Source of the DNA: a virus
Length of the DNA: 35,966 nucleotides
Direction: 5' to 3' (one strand)
IMG/VR virus record: IMGVR_UViG_3300031629_000027
Coordinates: 1-35,966 of that record
Shown: piece by piece, positions 1-5,591 of the stretch
Numbering within the stretch: position 1 is the first letter of the stretch
Layout of the letters: the number at the start of each line of letters is the position of its first letter
Notes under the pieces: model-generated
The model's database searches: none
Told to the model about the DNA's origin: nothing
What the model saw: the letters and a program-made list of their open reading frames with translations, nothing else
Made by a program: the position numbers and the translations under genes

Positions 1-43
1 AAGAGTACCTGTAGAAATAACTGCTGCTGTTCTGATAGTGTTC

Positions 44-268
44 TCATAAAGTCTCGTTCTTTCTTTTGTTAAATAGGGCAATAGCCATTGTGATCTGTTT
101 GAATGTGTAGCGTTTGCCTGTCCTTTCGTGTAATGCTTCTCTTACGTAGTACGTAGTAGAGTGAGGCAGGTCTGCTTGCATCAATTTGTTCTGATTGAGC
201 ATCTTGTACATCTTTTCAAGAAGCATATCATCAGTTCGTGTATTCATTACATCCGTTGATTCAATCAT
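44..268 (-). CDS. Small leftward protein, possible regulator
   Basis: A 74-residue charged protein of no family I recognise. The central stretch, with STTYYVREAL and then RYTFKQITMAIALF, looks like two or three helices and could be a small DNA-binding fold, but no clear helix-turn-helix can be assigned. It is the only convincing gene on the left that runs opposite to the early genes. A near-consensus promoter (277-304) ends only about 8 bases before the ATG at 268, so with this start the mRNA would be nearly leaderless. A second in-frame ATG at 247 would give a leader of about 23 bases but only a poor ribosome site. Position opposite the early operon, close to a palindrome, is typical of phage repressors or transition regulators; that role is inference. 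The gene is real with moderate certainty. Confidence 0.6.
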   Translation of the reverse strand: MIESTDVMNTRTDDMLLEKMYKMLNQNKLMQADLPHSTTYYVREALHERTGKRYTFKQITMAIALFNKRKNETL

Positions 269-276
269 GTTATACA

Positions 277-304
277 GTTATATCCATTTTAAGTTAAATG
301 TCAA
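277..304 (-). promoter_or_regulatory. Leftward sigma70-like promoter
   Basis: On the minus strand there is TTGACA, a 16-base spacer and TATAAC. The predicted start point falls only one or two bases before the ATG of the gene ending at 44. The decamer GATATAACTG is shared with the other leftward promoter at 565-593. Confidence 0.65.
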
Positions 305-338
305 GCATTATTTTACAATTCAAAGTAATTAGTTCAAA

Positions 339-354
339 TTACAATACATTGTAA
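339..354. promoter_or_regulatory. Palindromic operator candidate
   Basis: TTACAAT and ATTGTAA form perfect 7-base arms around AC. An extra half-site TTACAAT lies at 313-319. The pair sits just upstream of the -35 box of the leftward promoter at 277-304, the usual position for a dimeric regulator. The bound protein is unknown. Confidence 0.45.
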
Positions 355-456
355 GTGTTGGCGATTTGGGATTTGGAGTGTGGCACCTTAGGTGTTGGCG
401 ATTTAGCCAACTAGAGGCTACCAGTTAAGGTGTTTGGCAGATAAGCCATTTAGAGG
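355..456. repeat. Degenerate tandem repeats with inverted repeats
   Basis: GTGTTGGCGATTTAG at 392-406 and GTGTTTGGCAGATAAG at 430-445 begin two related units of about 25 bases, both ending in TAGAGG. A shorter relative starts at 355 (GTGTTGGCGATTTGG). Each unit holds a small inverted repeat (TTGGC/GCCAA at 395-410, TGGC/GCCA at 435-448). They could be iterons or protein sites of an origin. Confidence 0.45.
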
Positions 457-564
457 AAGGTACTTTAAGTGCTTTTTCCTTTACTAGGGGCAGTTAGTTA
501 AAGGCATTTAAGTGCTAGGAGGTAATCTCCTTATATGAACACCTTAAGTGAAACTAACAGATCA

Positions 565-593
565 GTTATATCATGTGGTATTGAAATTGTCAA
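565..593 (-). promoter_or_regulatory. Second leftward sigma70-like promoter
   Basis: On the minus strand there is TTGACA, a 17-base spacer and TATAAC, within the decamer GATATAACTG that also forms the -10 of the promoter at 277-304. It would give a long leader of about 290 bases running through the repeat region to the leftward gene. Confidence 0.55.
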
Positions 594-664
594 GCTCTAT
601 TTATTAGCATGTCGCATTTAAGTATGAACATGTCCCGTGTGAACCTTCTATGTTGCACCTATCC

Positions 665-705
665 TGTGGATAAGTCTGTGTGTATGTGGATAACTATGTG
701 TATAA
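665..705. other. Cluster of DnaA-box-like sequences
   Basis: TGTGGATAA, the reverse complement of the consensus DnaA box TTATCCACA, occurs exactly at 665-673 and 685-693. A one-mismatch copy, TGTGTATAA, lies at 697-705. Three boxes in 41 bases in a gene-free region make this a candidate replication origin that would recruit host DnaA. AT-rich sequence on both sides could serve as an unwinding region. Confidence 0.5.
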
Positions 706-743
706 CTCTTGTGTTTCACGGAAAGTGGTTTACAGTCCTATTT

Positions 744-1016
744 TCACCTTCTGTGTATTAGCACATATATATAACGCCAATAGTGGGGGTGGCCCCTGGT
801 GGCGGTGGTCAGACTATCTGATCGACTTTGCAGGATACTAGCCCAAAATAAAGTTGTAGCACCTATTATAGGCAAATAAAAAACGTGTTTAGCGCCATTG
901 CATACCTTATATGCTGTATATGGTAAATGATTAGCTAACATGTATACCTTCAATGATTGTTTGCTGTGGCTATATATGAGAATGAAAGCAAATAGCAGAG
1001 TATTGACTACAAACAT
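744..1016 (-). CDS. Possible small membrane protein (uncertain)
   Basis: An open frame of 90 codons with a hydrophobic N-terminus (FVVNTLLFAFILIY) and a second hydrophobic patch (YLPIIGATTLFWASIL). I recognise no family, and the ribosome site is weak (GGGG three bases before the ATG). Support comes mainly from context: the only reversed copy of the 24-bp element (1070-1093) lies 53 bases ahead of this ATG, in the same orientation relative to the gene as the other copies are to theirs. The frame may still be chance in an AT-rich control region. Confidence 0.3.
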   Translation of the reverse strand: MFVVNTLLFAFILIYSHSKQSLKVYMLANHLPYTAYKVCNGAKHVFYLPIIGATTLFWASILQSRSDSLTTATRGHPHYWRYIYVLIHRR

Positions 1017-1069
1017 CTACCCCATCATTTAACCTGTACAGATATACCCCACCAATGGCGTGCACATTC

Positions 1070-1093
1070 TACTGTACACCATGATGTACACTA
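1070..1093 (-). repeat. 24-bp element, reversed copy (E0)
   Basis: Read on the minus strand, it has the TAG lead, arms TGTACAT and GTGTACA around CATG, then GTA. It is the only copy pointing left and stands between the rightward promoter at 1142 and the doubtful leftward gene at 744-1016. Confidence 0.8.
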
Positions 1094-1141
1094 GCCAGAC
1101 AATAGCCATTTAAATTATTTACACTTATTTTAAAATAGTTG

Positions 1142-1170
1142 TTGACTATAAGTTACACTTACTGTATTGT
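1142..1170 (+). promoter_or_regulatory. First rightward early promoter
   Basis: TTGACT, a 17-base spacer and TATTGT. The spacer contains TTACACTT, a word also found at the -35 regions of the promoters at 3288 and 5235. A further TTACACTT lies upstream at 1119-1126. It would start the mRNA of the gene at 1230. Confidence 0.55.
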
Positions 1171-1229
1171 TCACTCATCGACTAGCAAACAGCGGTTTGC
1201 AGCGATTAACTCATACAAGGTATTACATT

Positions 1230-1811
1230 ATGTCTAAGCCAAATAAAGCACAAAACAATGCAACAAACGAAGTAGTAGTTGAAAGTGTAGTTGATAATGT
1301 AAATGCGGGTTCTAAGCAAGAAAAGCCTAAGCAAACACAAACTGAAAAGGTGCACGCTGTTTTAAATGAAGCGACAATTCAATACAATGCTATTGTCGAA
1401 AGTGGGCAAGAGAACCTTGTAACACTTCGCAAAATAGGTGAAATACTAATTGGATTGCGTAAAGGTTTCAAGTCAGATAAATTGTTCGGGCAGTTTATTG
1501 CAGAGAGTTCACTCAATGTAATGACTCGCAGAGATCGTGCCGATGCCGTATGGTTAGCTAATAACTGGAAAACAGTTCAAAAATTCAAGGTAGCTGAGGG
1601 AATGGCAAGTGCAAGTGCAAACTACCTACGCAAGAAAATGACGGAAAAGAATCGTGCGGAAAAAGAAAAGAAAAATGGCGGAAAAGCGAAAGGCGGTACA
1701 ACAAAAATGACCGCAGAACAAATTGTCGCAGCGATTGCAAAGCTATCTACCGACAATGATTATACGACCTTGCAAGTGATAACCTTGCTACAAAATAGCT
1801 TGAAAGGATAA
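1230..1811 (+). CDS. DUF3102-like protein, possible DNA-binding regulator
   Basis: 193 residues. The stretch from about residue 60 to 115 (LRKIGEILIGLRKGFKSDK, then FGQFIAESSLNVMTRRDRAD) resembles the DUF3102 pattern found in phage and plasmid proteins, in which a 'when to start' helix pair is followed by a helix-turn-helix-like segment. The N-terminus is Asn/Lys-rich and disordered; a Lys/Gly-rich linker joins a short C-terminal helical part. The ATG at 1230 was chosen over an upstream TTG because AAGG lies ten bases ahead. It is the first gene of the rightward early operon, and a 24-bp element follows 16 bases after its stop. A first early gene of this type is a reasonable candidate for the protein that reads the repeated elements, but nothing in the sequence proves that. 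Confidence 0.75.
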   Translation: MSKPNKAQNNATNEVVVESVVDNVNAGSKQEKPKQTQTEKVHAVLNEATIQYNAIVESGQENLVTLRKIGEILIGLRKGFKSDKLFGQFIAESSLNVMTRRDRADAVWLANNWKTVQKFKVAEGMASASANYLRKKMTEKNRAEKEKKNGGKAKGGTTKMTAEQIVAAIAKLSTDNDYTTLQVITLLQNSLKG

Positions 1812-1827
1812 GCTAAACCTTACGGGT

Positions 1828-1851
1828 TAGTGTACACCATAGTGTACGCTA
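1828..1851 (+). repeat. 24-bp element E1
   Basis: TAG, arm TGTACAC, spacer CATA, then a degenerate arm GTGTACG ending CTA. It is 73 bases ahead of the gene at 1925, one of the longest such distances. Confidence 0.8.
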
Positions 1852-1924
1852 GCCTGTCTTTGAAATAGCATTGAATAGCAGTGTTATTTTTAAGACAACC
1901 AATTAATCAAATGAGGTATTCACT

Positions 1925-2107
1925 ATGAGTATGCAAGACATCCATAAAAGACGGGCAGCAAGGCACCAAATCATTCGCAGGAGACGTTTAAATCGCAACC
2001 CCATGCCAGTGTATATGTCACGCTCGTTTGCAGTGCTAGCACTCTTAACTGTCGCTGCTGTCGCACAATATGCCATGGTTCAATACTTAATTCATTTTGT
2101 TATATAA
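1925..2107 (+). CDS. Small basic protein with C-terminal membrane segment
   Basis: 60 residues. The first half is strongly basic (HKRRAARHQIIRRRRLNR). The second half is one hydrophobic helix (SFAVLALLTVAAVAQYAMVQ) long enough to span the inner membrane, which would leave the positive part in the cytoplasm. GAGG lies nine bases ahead of the ATG; a second in-frame ATG is two codons on. Flanked by 24-bp elements on both sides. No family recognised. Small early membrane proteins of phages often act on host functions or superinfection, but that is only a general expectation. Confidence 0.6.
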   Translation: MSMQDIHKRRAARHQIIRRRRLNRNPMPVYMSRSFAVLALLTVAAVAQYAMVQYLIHFVI

Positions 2108-2110
2108 TTT

Positions 2111-2134
2111 TAGTGTACACCATAGTGTACAGTA
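2111..2134 (+). repeat. 24-bp element E2
   Basis: Full match: TAG, TGTACAC, spacer CATA, GTGTACA, GTA. It ends 11 bases before the ATG at 2146, and the ribosome site (AGAGGTG) begins right where it stops. Confidence 0.85.
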
Positions 2135-2145
2135 GAGGTGATTTT

Positions 2146-2346
2146 ATGAGTGATAATAAAAAGCTATTGTTCCAATTAGAAAACGCAGTGATTGCAATGG
2201 AAGGCAAACAGCTGAGGTTCAATACATATGGTGGCATGGTGTTGACTGATAGATCTGTTGAGATAGCAGCATTGAATGATAGGATAGCAGCTATTGATTG
2301 GACTCAAGCTGAGATCAATCACAATGAGGCGCAGTATGATTGCTAG
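2146..2346 (+). CDS. Hypothetical small early protein
   Basis: 66 residues, soluble, no family recognised. The start is ATG 2146 because AGAGGTG stands at a good distance ahead and the longer frame would run back through the 24-bp element E2. Its stop codon TAG at 2344 is the first three bases of the next element (E3), so gene and element are interlocked. The sequence (LFQLENAVIAMEGKQLRF, then EIAALNDRIAAIDW) suggests mainly helices with a possible short coiled coil. Confidence 0.6.
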   Translation: MSDNKKLLFQLENAVIAMEGKQLRFNTYGGMVLTDRSVEIAALNDRIAAIDWTQAEINHNEAQYDC

Positions 2347-2367
2347 TGTACGTCATGGTGTACACTA
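2344..2367 (+). repeat. 24-bp element E3
   Basis: TAG, a diverged left arm TGTACGT, spacer CATG, arm GTGTACA, then CTA. Its TAG is the stop codon of the gene at 2146, and its last two bases overlap the -35 box of the promoter at 2366. Confidence 0.75.
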
Positions 2368-2394
2368 GACAAGTGTAAGTTATTATGGTATTAT
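2366..2394 (+). promoter_or_regulatory. Early promoter overlapping element E3
   Basis: TAGACA, a 17-base spacer and TATTAT. The -35 runs into AAGTGTAA, the inverse of the ACACTT word at other early promoters. Overlap with E3 would let a protein on that element block RNA polymerase. Confidence 0.5.
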
Positions 2395-2426
2395 AGTTTC
2401 AGTAAATTAAATCAGGAGATTTTATT

Positions 2427-2633
2427 ATGATGTTATTTTTATACCCAAGTAAAAAAGTATTAAAGGAAAACGTAGGCAAGCAATTGCGCTTCAGGGAAAC
2501 CAGCATGTTCGGTGCAGAGTATCGCAGCACAGGTAAATTTGTTGGAGCTAACCGACCTACTCATACAGGTATGGGGCGTGAGTTCTTTGCCGAAGTAACA
2601 ATGGTTGATGATCTTATAGTCAAGGTCAAGTGA
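2427..2633 (+). CDS. Hypothetical small early protein
   Basis: 68 residues, no family recognised. A compact, probably beta-rich sequence (KQLRFRETSMFGAEYRSTG, then FFAEVTMVDDLIVKVK). AGGAG lies nine bases ahead of the ATG at 2427. It has its own promoter (2366-2394) and is followed seven bases after the stop by a strong intrinsic terminator, so it forms a one-gene unit inside the early cluster. That insulated arrangement is unusual for such a tightly packed region. Confidence 0.65.
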   Translation: MMLFLYPSKKVLKENVGKQLRFRETSMFGAEYRSTGKFVGANRPTHTGMGREFFAEVTMVDDLIVKVK

Positions 2634-2639
2634 GTATAT

Positions 2640-2667
2640 GGGGTGGCTATTATGTCACCCCTTTTTT
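2640..2667 (+). terminator. Intrinsic terminator
   Basis: GGGGTG (2640-2645) pairs with CACCCC (2656-2661) across a 10-base loop, and six T follow directly. A classic rho-independent terminator, one base upstream of element E4. Confidence 0.85.
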
Positions 2668-2668
2668 C

Positions 2669-2692
2669 TAGTGTACACCAGAGTGTACAGTA
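2669..2692 (+). repeat. 24-bp element E4
   Basis: Full match with spacer CAGA. It begins one base after the T-tract of the terminator and ends 23 bases before the ATG at 2716. Confidence 0.85.
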
Positions 2693-2715
2693 AGAATTTT
2701 ATTGGGGGTTTTGTT

Positions 2716-2889
2716 ATGCATCAACACGGCTATTACATTGTAGACTCTGCGGGATATATTCTATTAACTATAATCTCGCAAAATACTAACCGAAGTTTCG
2801 ATGATGAGGCTGCTCTTTCAGTGAGTCCATTACTGCCAGTAATTGCAGCTCAATACGGGTTGGATAATGTTTTTTATACAGGGGATTAG
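2716..2889 (+). CDS. Hypothetical small early protein
   Basis: 57 residues, no family recognised. The start is the ATG at 2716, with GGGGG eight bases ahead; a longer frame beginning at 2638 would run through the terminator and element E4 and is rejected. The sequence (YYIVDSAGYILLTIISQN) suggests a small beta-sheet protein. No promoter consensus is seen between the terminator at 2640-2667 and this gene, so either read-through or activity of the element must supply its mRNA. Confidence 0.55.
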   Translation: MHQHGYYIVDSAGYILLTIISQNTNRSFDDEAALSVSPLLPVIAAQYGLDNVFYTGD

Positions 2890-2891
2890 TC

Positions 2892-2915
2892 TAGTGTACA
2901 CCAGAGTGTACAGTA
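2892..2915 (+). repeat. 24-bp element E5
   Basis: Full match with spacer CAGA. The ribosome site AAGGGG starts at the very next base, and the ATG follows 13 bases after the element. Confidence 0.85.
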
Positions 2916-2928
2916 AGGGGTATTAAAT

Positions 2929-3273
2929 ATGTATATACATAACGGGGATTTGCCTAGCTTAGTTCTGACTGAGTTAGAATACGCAATGGAAAGGTATCGC
3001 ATTTGTTATGAGGGCAGGGGGCTTAGTCCTGTATATGATCAATCCTCTGCTTTTCAGTATCAATTTGAAGCGGCCCGACAATTACGCAGGGTATGTATGC
3101 TAGAGGGCAACATGAAATTTAGAAACTACAATAGCAGGGATGTGGTGGACTTGGTACATCTGGCACATAAGATGTGCAGGAGGGGTGAGCTAGTTAAATT
3201 AATTAGGTGTGGCTGTGAGGATGGCTGCAATAATTGTGAGGGAATGTCTAGTGTACACCAGAGTGTACAGTAA
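2929..3273 (+). CDS. Hypothetical early protein with Cys-rich end
   Basis: 114 residues, no family recognised. Mostly helical (LVLTELEYAMERYRICYEGRG, then FEAARQLRRVCMLEG). Near the end a cysteine cluster (CGCEDGCNNCEG) could bind zinc or form an Fe-S site. The reading frame runs straight through the 24-bp element E6, which encodes the last residues and ends at a TAA formed by the element's last two bases and the next base. So this tail (SSVHQSVQ) may be an accident of element placement and the working protein may effectively end after the cysteine cluster. AGGGG ahead of the ATG supports the start. Confidence 0.6.
   Translation: MYIHNGDLPSLVLTELEYAMERYRICYEGRGLSPVYDQSSAFQYQFEAARQLRRVCMLEGNMKFRNYNSRDVVDLVHLAHKMCRRGELVKLIRCGCEDGCNNCEGMSSVHQSVQ
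3249..3272 (+). repeat. 24-bp element E6, inside a coding end
   Basis: Full match with spacer CAGA. It lies wholly within the last codons of the gene at 2929. A consensus promoter follows 16 bases later, and the next gene starts 82 bases on. Confidence 0.85.
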
Positions 3274-3287
3274 GAATACTGTTACAC

Positions 3288-3316
3288 TTGACACTTACAC
3301 TTAGCTATGTTATAAT
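3288..3316 (+). promoter_or_regulatory. Consensus early promoter with ACACTT repeats
   Basis: TTGACA, a 17-base spacer and TATAAT, a perfect sigma70 match. Three ACACTT repeats (3284-3289, 3291-3296, 3297-3302) cover the -35 box, pointing to a regulator that competes with polymerase. Confidence 0.85.
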
Positions 3317-3354
3317 AGCTACTTCAATCGGGAACTTAATAGGGAGGCAGGGCC

Positions 3355-3585
3355 ATGAGTACAAGCAATTACACGTTTGATATTGATGTGGAATCATGGG
3401 AGCTAAGGGTTGATGTGTCTGTATCAGGGGGATACCTCCCTGCTAGTATGGATTCTCCTGCTGAGGCTCCTGAAATTGAGTACATTATTACGCACGTTTT
3501 AGAGTATGGGTCGTTCGATGACATATCCGATGATGATGTATGGTCGGCTGTCTGTGGTAAGTTAGAGGATCTAAGGGAAGGCTAG
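3355..3585 (+). CDS. Acidic hypothetical early protein
   Basis: 76 residues, very acidic towards the C-terminus (SFDDISDDDVWSAVCGKLEDLREG), beta-rich at the start (YTFDIDVESWELRVDVSVSGG). No family recognised. GGGAGG stands ahead of the ATG, and the consensus promoter at 3288-3316 sits directly upstream, so this gene should be strongly expressed early. Small acidic early proteins of phages are often inhibitors that mimic DNA or bind host polymerase or nucleases; nothing here identifies a target. Its TAG stop at 3583 is the first three bases of element E7. Confidence 0.65.
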   Translation: MSTSNYTFDIDVESWELRVDVSVSGGYLPASMDSPAEAPEIEYIITHVLEYGSFDDISDDDVWSAVCGKLEDLREG

Positions 3586-3606
3586 TGTACACCACAGTGT
3601 ACAGTA
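3583..3606 (+). repeat. 24-bp element E7
   Basis: Full match with spacer CACA. Its TAG is the stop codon of the gene at 3355; the next ATG is 25 bases downstream. Confidence 0.85.
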
Positions 3607-3631
3607 GAAAATTAAACCAGAGGGTTTTGTT

Positions 3632-4351
3632 ATGAAATTGTTAGACACAAGCGGTGGCAACACCAAGTTAGCCAAGAACAATAAGGATCTTACATTACGG
3701 GTAGCAGGGTGCAGCCTTATGCCAGACAAAAAAGTATGCCCCATGCAAATTATTGCTGACTGTTGGGGGCCATGCTTACAAGCGGCAGGTCGTGGGGGAT
3801 TCGATGGGGTCAAGGCTGCAAGGCAAGCTAGGACTGATTGGTATCACTCTGATAGGCAGGGGTTTATTGCTCAACTCAAGCATGAGCTAGGGAATTTTCT
3901 CAAGCTATGCAAAAAGAATGGGGTCGAGTGTTGGGTACGCCTCAATGTATTGTCTGATGTACAGTGGGAGCTAGCCACTAATGGTAGTATACCGCAATCA
4001 TTCCCTGAGATTAATTTCTATGACTACACCAAGGTAGCCAAGCGACTGACTAAAATGCCTCGCAATTATCGGCTCATGTTTTCATACAGTAAGGCACCCA
4101 AGTATCAGGGTGAGGTACAAAAGGCATTGCTTACTGATGTGCCTATGAGCGTGGTATTTTATGGGCCTTTCCCTACTACCTTTATGGGCAAGGAAGTTGT
4201 CGATGGTGACAAGTCAGACATTCTTAACCTTGATGCAAGGGGTAAGGTTGTTGCACTCAAGTACAAGGTTGCCAAGGGTAAGGGCATTGACCCTGCTGAC
4301 CATATGTTTGTGGTCAATACTCATATGATACCTACTGTACAGGTAGCGTAA
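3632..4351 (+). CDS. Gp88-family phage protein
   Basis: 239 residues. The order of motifs matches the Gp88 family, known from mycobacteriophage L5 gene 88 and found in many phages: an N-terminal 'LLDTSGGNTKLAK' region, a cysteine-rich segment (C27, C36, C44, C48) around CWGPCLQAAGRGGF, then KAARQARTDWY, WVRLNVLSDVQWE, INFYDYTKVAKR and YRLMFSYS. The family is widespread but its biochemical role is not established; the cysteines may bind a metal or Fe-S cluster. The start ATG 3632 has GAGGG ahead. It stands alone between elements E7 and E8, as do many of its neighbours. Family assignment is fairly sure; function is unknown. Confidence 0.8.
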   Translation: MKLLDTSGGNTKLAKNNKDLTLRVAGCSLMPDKKVCPMQIIADCWGPCLQAAGRGGFDGVKAARQARTDWYHSDRQGFIAQLKHELGNFLKLCKKNGVECWVRLNVLSDVQWELATNGSIPQSFPEINFYDYTKVAKRLTKMPRNYRLMFSYSKAPKYQGEVQKALLTDVPMSVVFYGPFPTTFMGKEVVDGDKSDILNLDARGKVVALKYKVAKGKGIDPADHMFVVNTHMIPTVQVA

Positions 4352-4357
4352 TCATTC

Positions 4358-4381
4358 TAGTGTACACCAGAGTGTACAGTA
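4358..4381 (+). repeat. 24-bp element E8
   Basis: Full match with spacer CAGA, six bases after the stop of the Gp88-like gene and 22 bases ahead of the ATG at 4404. Confidence 0.85.
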
Positions 4382-4403
4382 AAACTTTTAATAGGGGTAA
4401 GCC

Positions 4404-4556
4404 ATGACTGTAATGACTAGGAAGCAAATGAAAGCGGTGACCAAGGCACAGGCTGCTGCTAAGAATAAGGTAGGGCGTAGGAAAATGACTGTGCGTAGGG
4501 CCATTGAAGATATAGAACTGCAACGGGCAATGAAAAAACAGGAGGTATGGGTATGA
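4404..4556 (+). CDS. Very basic 50-residue protein
   Basis: 50 residues, extremely basic (KQMKAVTKAQAAAKNKVGRRK, split by no acidic residues), ending in a short mixed helix (RRAIEDIELQRAMKKQEVWV). Such composition suggests nucleic-acid binding, but there is no recognised motif. AGGGGTAA lies ahead of the ATG, and element E8 is directly upstream. The stop TGA overlaps the ATG of the next gene (ATGA at 4553), which indicates translational coupling and supports the reality of both frames. Confidence 0.6.
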   Translation: MTVMTRKQMKAVTKAQAAAKNKVGRRKMTVRRAIEDIELQRAMKKQEVWV

Positions 4557-4810
4557 ATTTACTAGAGAAATTAAGTCCGTACATGTATGACAAAGTGGCT
4601 GTTGAGGAAATCACAAGTAGACATTTTGGTATGACACCTCGGGGTGAGGCTATGCCACAGACCATTGAGGAATGGAAGCATCTAGTAGACCTAGACGAGG
4701 TGGCTATGCGTAAGATGGTCAAGGAAATTGGTGACCTAAAGAGTAAGGTTGCTAGTCTTAGCCAGAAGGTAGCTAGTCAACAGATTAAATTAGATAGGGG
4801 TGACCTATGA
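4553..4810 (+). CDS. Hypothetical protein with C-terminal coiled coil
   Basis: 85 residues from the ATG at 4553. This start has GGAGG (4541-4545) seven bases ahead and overlaps the previous stop; the upstream ATG at 4547 would sit right against the ribosome site. The C-terminal half (MRKMVKEIGDLKSKVASLSQ) has a clear heptad pattern of a coiled coil, so it probably forms dimers or higher oligomers. The N-terminal part (SPYMYDKVAVEEITSRHFG) is not recognised. It is the middle gene of a three-gene unit 4404-5238 joined by ATGA overlaps. Confidence 0.65.
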   Translation: MNLLEKLSPYMYDKVAVEEITSRHFGMTPRGEAMPQTIEEWKHLVDLDEVAMRKMVKEIGDLKSKVASLSQKVASQQIKLDRGDL

Positions 4811-5238
4811 GAGTTCAAGTGTATCGTAATCTACACAATGGGTTGATCAGCATACAAGATCTGAGTACAGGCTTGGTGCTAGGCCATGCTTATGCTGTTG
4901 ATCTGGAAGAGGCTACCTTTATTGTAAGGGAGGCAGGTAGGCAGCAGGTTATAAGGGAGCAGCGTAAGAATGTACACGCCTTTGTACGGGGTAAGGTTGT
5001 CGATGTTGTTAACTTCCAGCCCTTCAAGGGTAGGGGTGCGACCCTTTACGATGATATACCTTATGAACCAGATATATATAGTAGGCTACAGCGAGGCAGT
5101 ATGGTGGGGGGTACTACTACTAAGGTCAGCTACAATCCATACAAGGCTCCACACTTTGTAACGCCAGAGGGTGACGAGGTGGACTATGCTAACCTATGTA
5201 CTGTCCAATCCAATGGGGTGATACAGTGTTACACTTGA
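4807..5238 (+). CDS. Conserved phage protein of unknown function
   Basis: 143 residues. The pattern VYRNLHNGLISIQDLSTGLVLGHA at the start, then REAGRQQVIREQRKNVHAFVRG and VSYNPYKAPHFV is one I recognise from many tailed-phage genomes, where it is annotated only as hypothetical. Probably beta-rich at both ends with a basic helix between. The ATG at 4807 overlaps the stop of the gene before (ATGA). The stop codon TGA at 5236 lies inside the -35 box of the next promoter (5235-5263), so the end of the gene doubles as regulatory DNA. Confidence 0.7.
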   Translation: MRVQVYRNLHNGLISIQDLSTGLVLGHAYAVDLEEATFIVREAGRQQVIREQRKNVHAFVRGKVVDVVNFQPFKGRGATLYDDIPYEPDIYSRLQRGSMVGGTTTKVSYNPYKAPHFVTPEGDEVDYANLCTVQSNGVIQCYT

Positions 5239-5263
5239 CAAGTGTAGTTAACCTGTGTATAAT
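5235..5263 (+). promoter_or_regulatory. Consensus early promoter with 17-bp operator palindrome
   Basis: TTGACA, a 17-base spacer and TATAAT, a perfect sigma70 match. The -35 is the centre of a perfect palindrome at 5230-5246: TACACTTG, A, CAAGTGTA. This is the clearest operator in the window. Confidence 0.85.
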
Positions 5264-5305
5264 AGTAATCAGTAATCGAGGGCAGGAGTTCTTGCCTTAT
5301 AATCC

Positions 5306-5329
5306 TAGTGTACACTGTAGTGTACAGTA
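5306..5329 (+). repeat. 24-bp element E9
   Basis: TAG, TGTACAC, spacer TGTA, GTGTACA, GTA. Here the spacer extends the pairing to 8 bases per arm. It lies 42 bases downstream of the -10 box, so it is inside the transcript, and 21 bases ahead of the ATG at 5351. Confidence 0.85.
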
Positions 5330-5350
5330 GAAACTAAAGAGGAAGTAATC

Positions 5351-5536
5351 ATGAAAACAATCTATCGTAAGCGAGTATCTAAAATGCGTGTTGGTATCAG
5401 CAATGGCCCATGCTTTGTGGGGTTCCACTATGGTCTGCGCTCATTCTATGTAGCCAAGGTTCCTAACACCCGTCTAGCCACGGGATACCTCAAGGGTATC
5501 ACTGACGTAAAGGGTAAGGTAGAAGTACGTACCTAG
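5351..5536 (+). CDS. Small basic early protein
   Basis: 61 residues, basic, probably all-beta (RVGISNGPCFVGFHYGLRSFYVAKV). No family recognised. AGAGGAAG lies ahead of the ATG. It follows the strongest early promoter and element E9, so it should be well expressed early. A short GC-rich hairpin (5543-5562) follows the stop. Confidence 0.6.
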   Translation: MKTIYRKRVSKMRVGISNGPCFVGFHYGLRSFYVAKVPNTRLATGYLKGITDVKGKVEVRT

Positions 5537-5542
5537 TAACAC

Positions 5543-5562
5543 GCCTCCTGTAACAGGGAGGC
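5543..5562 (+). other. GC-rich hairpin between genes
   Basis: GCCTCCT pairs with GGGAGGC (one G-T pair). No T-run follows, only an AT-rich stretch, so it is more likely an mRNA processing or stabilising hairpin than a strong terminator. Confidence 0.4.
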
Positions 5563-5591
5563 AACACTAATTTTAATTTGGAGTAGTACCT

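Larger units (their letters stand above)
269..743. other. Non-coding control / origin-like region
   Basis: No convincing gene on either strand. It holds two leftward promoters, a perfect palindrome (339-354), degenerate tandem repeats (355-456), several copies of a TTTAAGTG-type word (about 463-473, 506-516, 543-550 and 606-613), a short inverted repeat (517-531) and the DnaA-box-like cluster (665-705). The combination suits a replication origin plus regulatory switch. Confidence 0.5.

Noticed and set aside
2638-2715. Longer upstream version of the gene starting at 2716
   Set aside because: It would run through the intrinsic terminator and the 24-bp element and lacks a ribosome site.
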